A stretch of 64,000 nucleotides of DNA, from positions 186,001-250,000 of the forward strand of contig CAJTCU010000002.1 in NCBI GenBank assembly GCA_910574935.1. The letters run 5' to 3'. Numbering within the stretch: position 1 is the first letter of the stretch; each line of letters starts with the position of its first letter. Shown here piece by piece: positions 17,599 through 25,950 of the stretch. Made by a program: the position numbers and the translations under genes. Origin of the DNA: Oscillospiraceae bacterium (GTDB lineage Bacteria > Bacillota > Clostridia > Oscillospirales > Acutalibacteraceae). The notes under the pieces were generated by a model. It saw only the letters and a list, made by a program, of their open reading frames with translations. It had not been told where the DNA came from and did no database searches.

Positions 17599-17979
17599 AT
17601 GGAATTTATTCATTCTGATAGCATTGTGACCCTCTCCAACCCTGGGGTGCGCTCCCGGCAGCTGCTGTGCCCGGACAATTCCCAAGGCCGGCGGGTCACC
17701 ATCACCGAGGTGCATTTGGAGCCGGACGCCTGCCAGCCCCGGCACACCCACCCGGCCTCGGAACAGATTTGGTACGCGATCCAAGGGACCGGCGTTCTGT
17801 TGCTGGCGGGGAACCAGGAGCGGCCCTTTCAGGCCGGAGATGTGGCCCGCTTTGCCGAGGAGGACGTTCACGGCCTGCGCAACGATGGCGCGGAAGAGTT
17901 CGTGTATCTCTCCGTCACCGCGCCGCCCATCAATTTTACCTATGCCTATCAAAAGTCGGAGAAAGAGGAAAGCGCATGA
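17599..17979 (+). CDS. Small cupin-domain protein
   Basis: 126 aa, a single cupin barrel. Motif 1 is PRHTHPASEQIWYAIQGTG (HxH and the following Glu as metal ligands), and motif 2 is FQAGDVARFAEEDVHGLRN. Such proteins bind a metal and may act as isomerases, dioxygenases or small-molecule sensors; the substrate is unknown. The ATG follows AAAGGAG. The stop overlaps the acetyltransferase start (ATGA at 17976-17979), so the two are co-translated. Confidence 0.85.
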   Translation: MEFIHSDSIVTLSNPGVRSRQLLCPDNSQGRRVTITEVHLEPDACQPRHTHPASEQIWYAIQGTGVLLLAGNQERPFQAGDVARFAEEDVHGLRNDGAEEFVYLSVTAPPINFTYAYQKSEKEESA

Positions 17980-19025
17980 AACCCATTGAGACAAAGCGCC
18001 TTTGGCTGCGGCCCTGGCGCATGGAGGACTTAGAGGACTTTTACGGCTACTGCAAGGACCCCGTGGTGGGCCCCATGGCCGGCTGGAAACCCCACCAGAG
18101 CATGGAAGAGTCTCGACAAAAGCTGGCCGCCTGGGTGGACCGGGCCGGGGAGATGTTCGCCATTGAGGAGAAGTCCAGCGGCCAGGTGATCGGCTCTTTG
18201 GGGCTGGAGGAGGCCGGCCGCCGCCCAGGGGTGCCCGGCTGCAAAAGCCTGGGATATGTGCTGGGCCGGGCCTGGTGGGGCCGGGGCTATATGACCGAGG
18301 CCGTGCGCGCCGCCATGGACTACGCCTTCCGGGTGATGAAGCCCCGGCTGCTCACCGTGACCCACTATACCGACAACCCCCGGTCCCAGCGGGTCATTGA
18401 GAAGAGCGGCTTTGTGTATGAAGGTACCCTGCGCAGCGGCACGGCGCTGTTCAACGGGGAGGTCAAGGACCTGTGCTGCTACTCGCTGCGGGCTTGGGAG
18501 TACTGGGCCATGCGGGCCAAGGAAGCCGGGTTTTCCCTGGTGCTGCCCGAGGAGCTGGAGCGGGAGCCCCTGGAGGAAATGCAAAAAGAATTCGCGGTGG
18601 TGGACCAGGACGTGACCCCCTTTGGCCTGGACCCCAAGGACCTAAGCTTTGAGCGCTGGCTGGAGCGCACCGTGGCCTGGCGGCTGGTGGTACCAAAGCC
18701 CAGCTATGCCAAGAGCACCCTGTACATCCTTGAGAGCCCCCAGACCGGTCCCGCCGGAGCCCTGGACCTGCGGCACTACCTGACCCCACGGCTGCTAAAC
18801 GGCGGCGGGAACATTGGCTATGGCATTCGCCCCAGCCTGCGGGGCAGTCACTACGCCCCCTATATGCTGGGCCTGGGCATGGAAAAAGCCCAAGAGAAGG
18901 GCCTGGACCAGGCCCTGGTCTGCTGCGATGAGGACAACCCGGCCTCGGCCCGAACCATTGAGGACTGTGGCGGCGCGCTGGAAAACGTGGTGGAGGGGCT
19001 GCGCCGCTACTGGATCACTGTATGA
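17976..19025 (+). CDS. Tandem GNAT acetyltransferase
   Basis: 349 aa from the ATG at 17976; the open frame continues upstream but only as a shadow of the cupin gene. The first half (about 1-170) is a RimJ/RimL-like GNAT domain with TKRLWLRPWRMEDLEDF and GRAWWGRGYMTEAV (acetyl-CoA loop). The second half (about 190-349) resembles COG3981 acetyltransferases: LRHYLTPRLLNGGGNIGYGI and ALVCCDEDNPASARTIED. In the second domain the usual RGKGYA loop reads LRGSHYAPYML, so acetyl-CoA binding there may be weakened. The two domains are probably a natural fusion. Substrate unknown. Confidence 0.85.
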   Translation: MKPIETKRLWLRPWRMEDLEDFYGYCKDPVVGPMAGWKPHQSMEESRQKLAAWVDRAGEMFAIEEKSSGQVIGSLGLEEAGRRPGVPGCKSLGYVLGRAWWGRGYMTEAVRAAMDYAFRVMKPRLLTVTHYTDNPRSQRVIEKSGFVYEGTLRSGTALFNGEVKDLCCYSLRAWEYWAMRAKEAGFSLVLPEELEREPLEEMQKEFAVVDQDVTPFGLDPKDLSFERWLERTVAWRLVVPKPSYAKSTLYILESPQTGPAGALDLRHYLTPRLLNGGGNIGYGIRPSLRGSHYAPYMLGLGMEKAQEKGLDQALVCCDEDNPASARTIEDCGGALENVVEGLRRYWITV

Positions 19026-19058
19026 CCTGTGGCGGGGCCCGTATCCGCAAAAAGAAAA

Positions 19059-19087
19059 AGCCGGACCCTATGGGGTCTGGCTTTTTT
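19059..19087 (+). terminator. Terminator of the cupin-GNAT pair
   Basis: AGCCGGACCC and GGGTCTGGCT form the stem with a TATG loop, followed by TTTTTT, 33 bp after the GNAT stop. Confidence 0.88.
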
Positions 19088-19203
19088 ACTCAAAAAGACA
19101 AAGGGAAATACAATTGTTAGGCCTACGGTGCAGCTTACTTGTATAAGGAAGTGACAGCGCTTTTAGGCGTTTAGGCAGCCCGTCCACAGGGTGAACAGAC
19201 GGC

Positions 19204-20811
19204 TCATTCCTCCTCGTTGGGCCCCGCACTGACAAGGACTGTCACAGCAGTACCGTATTCCAGCGAGTCCCCGGGCTGGTAATCCTTATAACCGATCACA
19301 TAGCCCAGCTCTACCTCATCGTCAAACTGTTCCTCTTTTACGGGCGAAAAACCACTTTGTGTTAAAGCAGCCTGTAGTTCGGCAAAATTGGCCCCCTTAA
19401 AATCTGGAAGCTCCCGCATGGTCATGCCTCTACTGACAGTCACTGTCACCGTGCCGCCCGGCTGCACTGTCTCACCGGCCAAGGGCTCCTGGCTAATAAT
19501 GCTGCCTTCCGCTACATTGGGGTCAAAGTCCCGCTTGGCCTCTTTCAGTTTAAAGTTGAACTCGCCACTGTTCACCCGGTTCTGCCAGCGCTCAAAGTTC
19601 TGGTTTACCATATTCGGCACCTCAACAGGCTCTTCCTCTTGGCTGTTATTAAACAGATTTCCCAGGTCATTAAAAGACATCCCCTGCTCCCCCAGCCAGT
19701 GGGACGCAACTACAATTAGAATTCCCAGGGTGATCACTAAGGAGCCAATCAGCCACACCACTGGCGGCAGTCCCCGGCGATGCCTGGGCAAGTCCATAGA
19801 GGCCGGAGGTAGACGCCGAATCGCGTCGGTCTCCTCCACCTCGTCCACTAGGGCCGGGGCCGAGGTGAGCTCCGCCCTTAAGCTTTCAAAACTGCCGGTA
19901 CGGGCCGCCTGTTTGATTTGAAGCGAATTTGCAATGGCCGTTACCGCAAAAGGCGGCATCGTTTTTAAAATGTCCCGGGAGATCATCAGCCGCTGGTCCT
20001 CCAGACGCTGGCTGGCCTCGACGGGCAGCTTTCCGGTAAGAGCATACAGCATACACGCGCCTACCGCGTACACATCGCTAACTTCGCCGCAGGTCGCCTT
20101 AGCACTGTATTGCTCAATCGCCGCGCAGCCCGGGTACAGGTCAATGTCCAGCACGCCCCCCGCCCTGTGGACCGCGTTAATGTGAAAGCCGGTAATCAGC
20201 ATATTGCCGTCTCGGGTTACCCGCAGAGAGTCCGGCGAAATGGCCAAATGAGAAATCCCCAGGGAGCTAATCAGCCCCAAAGCAGTAATCACCGGGGTAA
20301 ACAGGCGGCTGGTCTCGTTCCAGGTTAGCCGCCCGCCGTTATCCGCCACATAGCGGCGCAAAGAGGAGGACGGTATTCCCTGATACACCGTATAAACCGT
20401 GCCGTTTTCCTCCAGAATATCTATCACGGACTCTACCACTGTAAGCTCCCTTAGGCGGCTAATGCCCTTAGCCAGGTCCATAAAATCGTTCCTATACTGC
20501 TGGAACACCCGGTTATGCTCCCGGCTGGACAACACTGCGCCGTAGTCATCCCGATGGGCAATGGCAGCGGGAAAAAACTCCCGTATTTCCACCGGCTTTT
20601 GGGTAGAGGTATCCAGCGCGCAGTATGTAATCCCCTCTCCATTGGCAGACCTGGCACGGCCCAGCACATAATGAGAGGCGAGCTCCGTCTGATATTTCAG
20701 CGTCCCCTGGGGCTGAGCCTTGCCGTTGTCCCAGCCGCACACCGGACATACACTGCCATCCTCCACGGGACGGTAGCTGGAAAAGCAATTCATACAGAGC
20801 TTACTGAGCAT
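19204..20811 (-). CDS. Membrane pseudokinase with zinc ribbon and PASTA domains
   Basis: 535 aa. N-terminal zinc ribbon (CMNCFSS...CPVCGWDN, residues 7-28), a protein kinase-like domain (about 45-300), one membrane helix (about 350-370) and two extracellular PASTA domains (about 395-535). Kinase key residues are lost: the beta3 lysine motif reads VEIREFFP, where relatives have VAIKEFFP-type sequences; the HRD loop reads HLAISPDSL (Asp to Ala, Asn to Ser); the DFG site reads ITGFH. It is therefore probably a catalytically dead relative of PknB/PrkC-type kinases that could sense muropeptides and act as a scaffold. It has its own promoter and stands alone, with no phosphatase gene nearby. Confidence 0.85.
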   Translation of the reverse strand: MLSKLCMNCFSSYRPVEDGSVCPVCGWDNGKAQPQGTLKYQTELASHYVLGRARSANGEGITYCALDTSTQKPVEIREFFPAAIAHRDDYGAVLSSREHNRVFQQYRNDFMDLAKGISRLRELTVVESVIDILEENGTVYTVYQGIPSSSLRRYVADNGGRLTWNETSRLFTPVITALGLISSLGISHLAISPDSLRVTRDGNMLITGFHINAVHRAGGVLDIDLYPGCAAIEQYSAKATCGEVSDVYAVGACMLYALTGKLPVEASQRLEDQRLMISRDILKTMPPFAVTAIANSLQIKQAARTGSFESLRAELTSAPALVDEVEETDAIRRLPPASMDLPRHRRGLPPVVWLIGSLVITLGILIVVASHWLGEQGMSFNDLGNLFNNSQEEEPVEVPNMVNQNFERWQNRVNSGEFNFKLKEAKRDFDPNVAEGSIISQEPLAGETVQPGGTVTVTVSRGMTMRELPDFKGANFAELQAALTQSGFSPVKEEQFDDEVELGYVIGYKDYQPGDSLEYGTAVTVLVSAGPNEEE

Positions 20812-20855
20812 TGTTTTTTACCCCACACAGCACAAATGTTTATCTTAATAGAGGT

Positions 20856-20884
20856 ATTATAGCATATTTCTATTTATTTTGCAA
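20856..20884 (-). promoter_or_regulatory. Vegetative promoter of the pseudokinase gene
   Basis: On the minus strand TTGCAA (20884-20879), 17-nt spacer, TATAAT (20861-20856). The -10 lies about 45 nt upstream of the start codon. Confidence 0.8.
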
Positions 20885-20944
20885 GGCTTGGTTTCAGGTA
20901 GAGAGTGTCCAAAGCAGAGATCTTTTTCCTTAACCAATAGAACA

Positions 20945-20985
20945 CAAAAAGCCACTCTGGTTTTTCTTCTCAGAGCGGCTTTTTA
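20945..20985. terminator. Terminator of the FeoB-associated gene
   Basis: AAAAAGCCACTCTG and CAGAGCGGCTTTTT pair with one mismatch. It can work on both strands and sits directly after the 20987 stop. Confidence 0.88.
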
Positions 20986-20986
20986 T

Positions 20987-21178
20987 CTATTTTTTAGATC
21001 CAGTGGCCTCTTTGCGATGACACAGCCTGCTATTTGGACAGTTTGAGCAGCCACATCCACAGCCGCTCTCTCCCCTCTTCCTCTTTATGATCCCCCGCAC
21101 CACCACAGCGATAAACAGGACCGCGACCACAGCGGCAATGAGCAGAGTGGGCAGGTTAACCGGCGTTTGCAGTAACAT
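20987..21178 (-). CDS. FeoB-associated Cys-rich membrane protein
   Basis: 63 aa. One N-terminal membrane helix (about residues 10-28), a basic KRKRG stretch and a Cys-rich tail (GCGCGCSNCPNSRLC). This is the pattern of the small Cys-rich protein usually encoded after feoB and thought to assist ferrous iron transport. Its partner genes upstream are decayed here, so it may be an orphan or serve another FeoB elsewhere. Confidence 0.85.
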   Translation of the reverse strand: MLLQTPVNLPTLLIAAVVAVLFIAVVVRGIIKRKRGESGCGCGCSNCPNSRLCHRKEATGSKK

Positions 21179-21216
21179 AAAAATCCCTCCTTATTTGCCC
21201 GCGGCCATGTCCGAAC

Positions 21217-21832
21217 TCACTGCCGCACGGCCGTCATCGTAGCGGTTGCGCCTTGCCAACGGATATTCCACGCCGGGATGCCGGCAAACATTTTGTCTTT
21301 TTCCAGATCACGCCAGAGATCATGATAGCGGCTGCACCAACAAAATATGCTAAGATGGCCACCCAGGTACTGCCGCCAAACAACGCTCCCGCGAACAGAG
21401 CAATAATAGGCATCTTTGCGCCACAGGATGCAAAGCAGGCCGTCATAATCGTCATGCGGCGGTCCCGCTTGTTCTCTACTATGGTGCGGGAGGCCATCAC
21501 CCCTGGCACACCACAGCCAGTCCCCACCAGCACGGCGCCTACACCGCCTATTATACCATCATTAATCAGCCCAGACAACCATTTGGCACAGTCAATTTTT
21601 TCCAGCCAGCTGTCCACTACCACCGGAATGCTTTCCACCCAAGTACCATAAGCCTGGAGGCTGGGCATACACCAAAAACATTTCCGCTATAAAAACAGAC
21701 AGAACCAGCACTCGGTTGGTGGCCCCCGGCCAGTCCTGTCGGATACGGAAAGGCTGTGCCGGGTACCTGCGCCTGACCAGTTATTTCGCGGATCAGTCCT
21801 GTGTTACCCAGGGCCCCCATTTTCAAAGGCAT
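21217..21832 (-). pseudogene. Decayed feoA-feoB ferrous iron transport locus
   Basis: The minus strand begins with a FeoA-like start, MPLKMGALGNTGLIREITG (from 21832), then changes frame to a FeoB membrane segment (NRVLVLSVFIAEMFLVYA). It changes again to a FeoB piece, YGTWVESIPVVVDSW...GLINDGIIGGVGAVL. There the family's next approximately 45 residues are missing and GAVL joins directly to VGTGCGVPGVMASRTI. The piece runs through RDRRMTIMTACFASCGAKMPII and shifts frame once more at KKTK/MFAGIPAW. No G-protein domain remains. Several frameshifts and deletions make it non-functional. Confidence 0.85.
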
Positions 21833-21944
21833 CCTGCCTCCTCCTTCCACATTGTATTAGTTTTTCCCAGCTCATAAATTATCCCACACTAACCACCAAC
21901 GTTTGTCCATAGCCTTTTGCAAAAAAATGCCACTTCTCCATAAA

Positions 21945-21986
21945 AGATGTACGGACAAAAAAGCCTTTGCTTTTTGTCCGTACATC
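21945..21986 (-). terminator. Terminator of rnpB
   Basis: A 19-bp hairpin, AGATGTACGGACAAAAAGC with its complement around a 4-nt loop, followed on the minus strand by TTTTATGG. It lies immediately after the RNase P RNA. Confidence 0.88.
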
Positions 21987-22358
21987 TCTGTGACCAAGTC
22001 TATAAGCCGAGTTCTGTCTTAAGCAGTCATCTATCTTGGCCTGCCGTTGCCAGCAGGCTCACGCCACCTCCATGGAACGCGCTGGGCTGCGCTGGCTGCT
22101 TGCGCTGCCTGTTCCAATGCCACGGTGTTGCTCCGGATAGGGTTTACAGGGCCGCACAGTCTCCTGTGCGCCGGTGAGCTCTTACCTCGCCTTTCCATCC
22201 TTACCAGAGAAGAAAAACTCCTCTGGCGGTATATCTCTGTTGCACTTTCCCTAGGGTCGCCCCCGGCGGCGGTTAGCCGTTATCCTTGCCCAGTGGAGCT
22301 CGGACTTTCCTCAGACGCGCGCTTTCGCCTCGCGCCCGCAACTGCCCGGCTTGCTCAC
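21987..22358 (-). ncRNA. rnpB: RNase P RNA, bacterial type A
   Basis: About 372 nt on the minus strand. It has the conserved 5' P4 strand GAGGAAAGTCCGAGCTCC (about 22325-22308), the GGCTAACCGCC and GAAAGTGCAACAGAGA blocks, the CTGTAAACCC segment and the 3' AGAACTCGGCTTATAGAC. It is the catalytic RNA for tRNA 5' maturation. Ends are set by its promoter and terminator and are approximate to a few bases. Confidence 0.95.
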
Positions 22359-22364
22359 CTTTTT

Positions 22365-22394
22365 ATTGTAAAAGATAAGCGCCCTCTCTGTCAA
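22365..22394 (-). promoter_or_regulatory. Promoter of rnpB
   Basis: Minus strand TTGACA (22394-22389), 18-nt spacer, TACAAT (22370-22365). The -35 overlaps the stop codon of pncB (22391). Confidence 0.85.
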
Positions 22395-23845
22395 TAGTTT
22401 TTTTCTGAAAGCATCCGGTTCTTTTCGTCCCACAGCCGCTGGGACAAATCCACATAGTAGTTATGAGGATTCTCAAACCGGGTTACCTCATCCCAAAGAG
22501 AATCCACCTGAGCCGCGCAATAGGCTTTAATGGCGTTCAACGCTCTGGGCGTGTACACACACTCGCCCTTTTTGAAAATCTGCGTTAGCAGGGGCACCGC
22601 GTGGAAGTTTTCCACTGTTTTGCGCTTCCAGGTATGGTTGGGGTCAAAGATCACATAGGGCTTCTCTTCGTCTATGGCCTCCTCGTGCAGGGTCACCACA
22701 TCAGCAATCGCCTTGTCGGTTTCCCGGTCAAACAGCCGCCATACGCCTTTGAAGCAGGGGGTAGTAATCTTCGCCACATTTTCACTAATCTTAATTTTGG
22801 GGGTCACCGTACCGTCCGGATTTTCCACACCCACCAGCTTATATACGCCACCAAATACTGGCTCTGAGGAAGAAGTAATTAACCGCTCACCCACACCGAA
22901 AGAGTCCACCTTAGCCCCCTGGGCCAGCATGTCCCGAATAATATATTCGTCTAGGGAGTTAGAGGCGCAAATGGGGCAGTCCTCAAACCCAGCGTCATCC
23001 AGCATTTTACGGGCTTTGCGAGAAAGATAGGTAATGTCGCCGCTGTCAATGCGGATACCGCCCGGCCGAAACCCCTTGGGTACCAGCACTTCGTTAAACA
23101 CCTTAATGGCGTTGGGGATACCAGACTTCAGTACATTATAGGTATCCACCAGCAGCACGCAGTTGCCGGGGTATGCCTCAGCATAGGCTTTAAAGGCCTC
23201 GTATTCGGTGTCGAACAGCTGTACCCAGCTGTGGGCCATAGTACCCAATGCCGGAACGCCAAAGAGCTGGTCGCTCACTGTACAGGCCGTGCCCGCGCAT
23301 CCGCCAATGTAAGCCGCCCGAGCCCCATACACCGCACCGTCAAAACCCTGGGCCCGGCGAGAACCAAATTCCATCACCGCGCGCCCTTGGGCCGCCCGGA
23401 CAATGCGGTTGGCCTTGGTAGCAATCAAGCTCTGGTGGTTGACGCACAGCAGTACCATGGTTTCGATAAACTGTGCCTGAATAGCTGGCCCACGCACTGT
23501 AACAATCGGTTCACCGGGAAAAATGGGCGTGCCCTCTGGCATAGCCCACACATCGCATTCAAACTTAAAATTCTCCAGATACTCTAAAAATTCTTTGCGA
23601 AAGATATGCCGGGACTCCAGGTACGCCACGTCCTCCTGGGTAAAATGCAGTCCCTTCATATAATCCACCAGCTGCTCCACCCCGGCCATAATGGCAAAAC
23701 CGCCGTTATCGGGAACCTTACGGAAAAACATATCAAAATAACAAACTGTATCTTTAAAACCGCCTAAAAAGTAACCGTTGGCCATAGTCAACTCATAAAA
23801 ATCTGTCAACATCGTCAGCTCACGCGCTGAAAAACACCTGCTCAT
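22391..23845 (-). CDS. pncB: Nicotinate phosphoribosyltransferase
   Basis: 484 aa. Converts nicotinate and PRPP to nicotinate mononucleotide in NAD salvage. Family signatures include MLTDFYELTMANGYF near the start, EFGSRRAQGFDGAVYGARA (about 155-173), CVLLVDTYNVLKSGIPNAI and GGIRIDSGDITYLSRKAR. It matches the Firmicutes-type enzyme in length. It stands alone, with rnpB directly downstream in the same direction. Confidence 0.95.
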   Translation of the reverse strand: MSRCFSARELTMLTDFYELTMANGYFLGGFKDTVCYFDMFFRKVPDNGGFAIMAGVEQLVDYMKGLHFTQEDVAYLESRHIFRKEFLEYLENFKFECDVWAMPEGTPIFPGEPIVTVRGPAIQAQFIETMVLLCVNHQSLIATKANRIVRAAQGRAVMEFGSRRAQGFDGAVYGARAAYIGGCAGTACTVSDQLFGVPALGTMAHSWVQLFDTEYEAFKAYAEAYPGNCVLLVDTYNVLKSGIPNAIKVFNEVLVPKGFRPGGIRIDSGDITYLSRKARKMLDDAGFEDCPICASNSLDEYIIRDMLAQGAKVDSFGVGERLITSSSEPVFGGVYKLVGVENPDGTVTPKIKISENVAKITTPCFKGVWRLFDRETDKAIADVVTLHEEAIDEEKPYVIFDPNHTWKRKTVENFHAVPLLTQIFKKGECVYTPRALNAIKAYCAAQVDSLWDEVTRFENPHNYYVDLSQRLWDEKNRMLSEKNY

Positions 23846-24135
23846 ATCACTTCATCCTCTCTTCCGGCAAGAGGCGCCTCGCTCCTCCCACATATTTTTT
23901 ACCCAAATATCCCCTATGTTTTTAGAGTTTCCCTTCTAAGTTATGTTGGGTACATGATCCTATTAAAATGAAATCCGATTGGAGAAAGCCGGTGCTTTTG
24001 CAACGCAAAAGCGCAGCGTTTTAGGCTTCAAGACTTCTCCGTGTGTTCGTCAGAACACATTATACCACATTTACCCAAAAAGTACAGAGCAATTTTCGTT
24101 TTGAGAAAAATGGAGATTTTTTTTACGCAAAAGGG
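23846..24135. other. AT-rich spacer between divergent genes
   Basis: No gene seen. It separates pncB (minus) from the XRE regulator (plus). An inverted repeat, GTGCTTTTGC-AAC-GCAAAAGCGC, lies at about 23991-24013. No clear promoter for pncB could be assigned. Confidence 0.4.
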
Positions 24136-24164
24136 TTGATTTTTAATAATTCTTGCACTATAAT
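24136..24164 (+). promoter_or_regulatory. Promoter of the XRE regulator
   Basis: TTGATT (24136-24141), 17-bp spacer, TATAAT (24159-24164). Confidence 0.8.
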
Positions 24165-24220
24165 ACTGAGTTAAAGGAGATATATTTCTGTGGTGTAAAA
24201 TATCATAGTAAGGGGGTTCG

Positions 24221-24493
24221 GTGAAAATGCGGCTTCGCGGTCAGCCTTTGGGGTGCAAGAACCTCATTGGTTCCAGGGTAGAAATTGCCAGGAAAAGCCA
24301 AGGTATGAAGCAAAAAGAGCTTCTGGCCCAACTACAGGTGCGCGGAGTAGACCTAAACGCCTCCGGCCTGTCCAAGCTGGAGGGACAAATTCGCTTTGTC
24401 ACCGACATAGAATTACTTGCTCTAGCAGATATTTTGAATGTCTCCGTTATGTGGCTCCTCACTGGTGAAGAGCCTGTAAAAAAAGAACCATAA
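24221..24493 (+). CDS. Small XRE-family DNA-binding protein
   Basis: 90 aa. The helix-turn-helix spans about residues 15-80, with NLIGSRVEIARKSQGMKQKELLAQLQ and the closing ELLALADILNVSVMWLLTGEE typical of Cro/C1-type regulators. A GTG at 24221 (4 nt after AAGGGGG) or the ATG at 24227 (10 nt after it) may be the start. A terminator follows, so it is a single-gene unit. Target unknown. Confidence 0.85.
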   Translation: MKMRLRGQPLGCKNLIGSRVEIARKSQGMKQKELLAQLQVRGVDLNASGLSKLEGQIRFVTDIELLALADILNVSVMWLLTGEEPVKKEP

Positions 24494-24501
24494 CTATTGA
24501 G

Positions 24502-24538
24502 TACCGCTTGATTTTGAAAAGAATCATGCGGTATTTTT
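24502..24538 (+). terminator. Terminator after the XRE gene
   Basis: TACCGCTTGATT pairs with AATCATGCGGTA (one bulge), followed by TTTTTGC. Confidence 0.82.
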
Positions 24539-24601
24539 GCATATTCCACCACAGCTCTTCCAAAATAAGACCTGTACAAATATCCCTTGGGAGGGCCTAT
24601 T

Positions 24602-25678
24602 ATGCTGAAAAAGGACGAGTTAAAGCGTCTGGCGCCTTTGGCTCTATTTTTCTCTCTATACACCCTAGCATTCATTGTTTGGGCCGGTACATTTTGGTAC
24701 ACCCTGCCCTTTCTGCTGGGCCTACTGATTGCCGCCGCCTTACAACCCCCTATCCGTTTTGCAAAAAGGCGCCTGGGCTGGAGCCACGGCTTGGCCTGCG
24801 GCATCATCACCTTTCTAGCCTTAGCCCTGCTCTTTGTGGGGCTGGCATTTTTAGCCTCCTTCGCGGTCCGCGAGATCACCGGGTTCTTGGTTAAGGCCGC
24901 CCAGGGCGGCTTTCCAGAATTTTCTCCAGTGGTGCAGCGGATCTTTGCGCAAATAAAAACTTTCTTTCAAAACCTAAATACAGATTTTTTCCAGCGCAAC
25001 CAGCAAGAACTGATGGATCTGCTGAAAAACAGCATGGACCTAGCCACCGCTCTGCTCTCTGGGCTACTGGGGCTACTCACTTCTCTGCCGGCCCTGGTTA
25101 CCCTGGTGCTCACAGCTTCGCTTTCCGCCTTCTTCATTGCCCGGGATTTTATTCCTCTACAGCGCTGGGCCAAAGGTCTGCTGACCACAGGTGCTGTGCG
25201 GCAGCTAAAGCTGGCCGCGAAAAGCTCCGCCGGTACAGGCCGACGTACCATGTTATCCTATGCGCTGATTTACTTTATTAGCTTTTGTGAAGCCTTTGTC
25301 ATTCTTTCGGTGTTGAATGCTCCTTACCCGCTCATCACCGCGTTAGCCGCTTGTATCGCCGATGTACTGCCTGTGCTGGGGCCTGGCATCGTATTTGCCC
25401 CTGTGGCTATTTACCAGCTATTCACCGGCGCCTACGGCCGCTCGGCGGGCATTCTGGTGGGATGGCTGGTCATGACCTGTATCCGCCAGGTAATCGAGCC
25501 CCGGCTGGTCTCCTCCTCTACCAAAATACACCCATTGGTCATGGTGGCCGCCCTGTATTTTTCTCTGGTGGCCGGCAGCCTGTGGGTACTGGTCTATGTG
25601 GTGGGTTTTTTTATGCTTTACTCCGTGTTCCGTGATACTGGCCTGCTGCCTCCTCTTGTACACCCCACAAAGCCCTAG
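24602..25678 (+). CDS. ytvI: AI-2E family permease, YtvI-like
   Basis: 358 aa from the ATG at 24602 behind GGGAGGG; the TTG at 24587 overlaps that site. About eight membrane helices, with the N-terminal pair separated by a basic cytoplasmic loop (RFAKRRLGWS) and the C-terminal LGPGIVFAPVAIYQLFTG and IEPRLVSSSTKIHPLVMV motifs of the AI-2E/PerM family. YtvI is the sporulation-linked member in Firmicutes; the subfamily assignment is inference. The last codon and TAG stop coincide with the start of a family C repeat. Confidence 0.8.
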   Translation: MLKKDELKRLAPLALFFSLYTLAFIVWAGTFWYTLPFLLGLLIAAALQPPIRFAKRRLGWSHGLACGIITFLALALLFVGLAFLASFAVREITGFLVKAAQGGFPEFSPVVQRIFAQIKTFFQNLNTDFFQRNQQELMDLLKNSMDLATALLSGLLGLLTSLPALVTLVLTASLSAFFIARDFIPLQRWAKGLLTTGAVRQLKLAAKSSAGTGRRTMLSYALIYFISFCEAFVILSVLNAPYPLITALAACIADVLPVLGPGIVFAPVAIYQLFTGAYGRSAGILVGWLVMTCIRQVIEPRLVSSSTKIHPLVMVAALYFSLVAGSLWVLVYVVGFFMLYSVFRDTGLLPPLVHPTKP

Positions 25679-25789
25679 AGTCTGTTTGAAAACTCCGAAA
25701 CAGGGTCTGTCTTGCCCAGAAATGGTGGCTTCAGCGTCAAAAATCCTGGAAAAGGCGCCAGCATTTCTCCCATTTTAAAACAGACTCTA
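25676..25789 (-). repeat. MITE family C, copy 1 (short form)
   Basis: 114 bp including flanking TA on both sides. Termini GAGTCTGTTTGAAAA and TTTTAAAACAGACTC. The interior has GGTCTGTCTTGCCCAGAAA and TTTTGACG-type blocks related to family B. The left TA is part of the permease's TAG stop codon. Confidence 0.9.
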
Positions 25790-25839
25790 AACAGCCACCA
25801 AAAAGAGAAAGGACCCTCCTGCCAGCACGGGTAAATACC

Positions 25840-25863
25840 AAAAGGGGGCATACTGGCCCCCTT
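25840..25863 (-). terminator. Terminator of the arginine operon
   Basis: On the minus strand AAGGGGGC-N6-GCCCCCTT is followed by TTGGT, about 88 nt after the argF stop. Confidence 0.7.
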
Positions 25864-25950
25864 CTTCGCAGGAAGTCCTTCTCATTTTGTCTAAACCGCC
25901 GCAATCCTTTGGGCTTATTATTATATAGGATCATGCGTGCGCGGTTTTTG

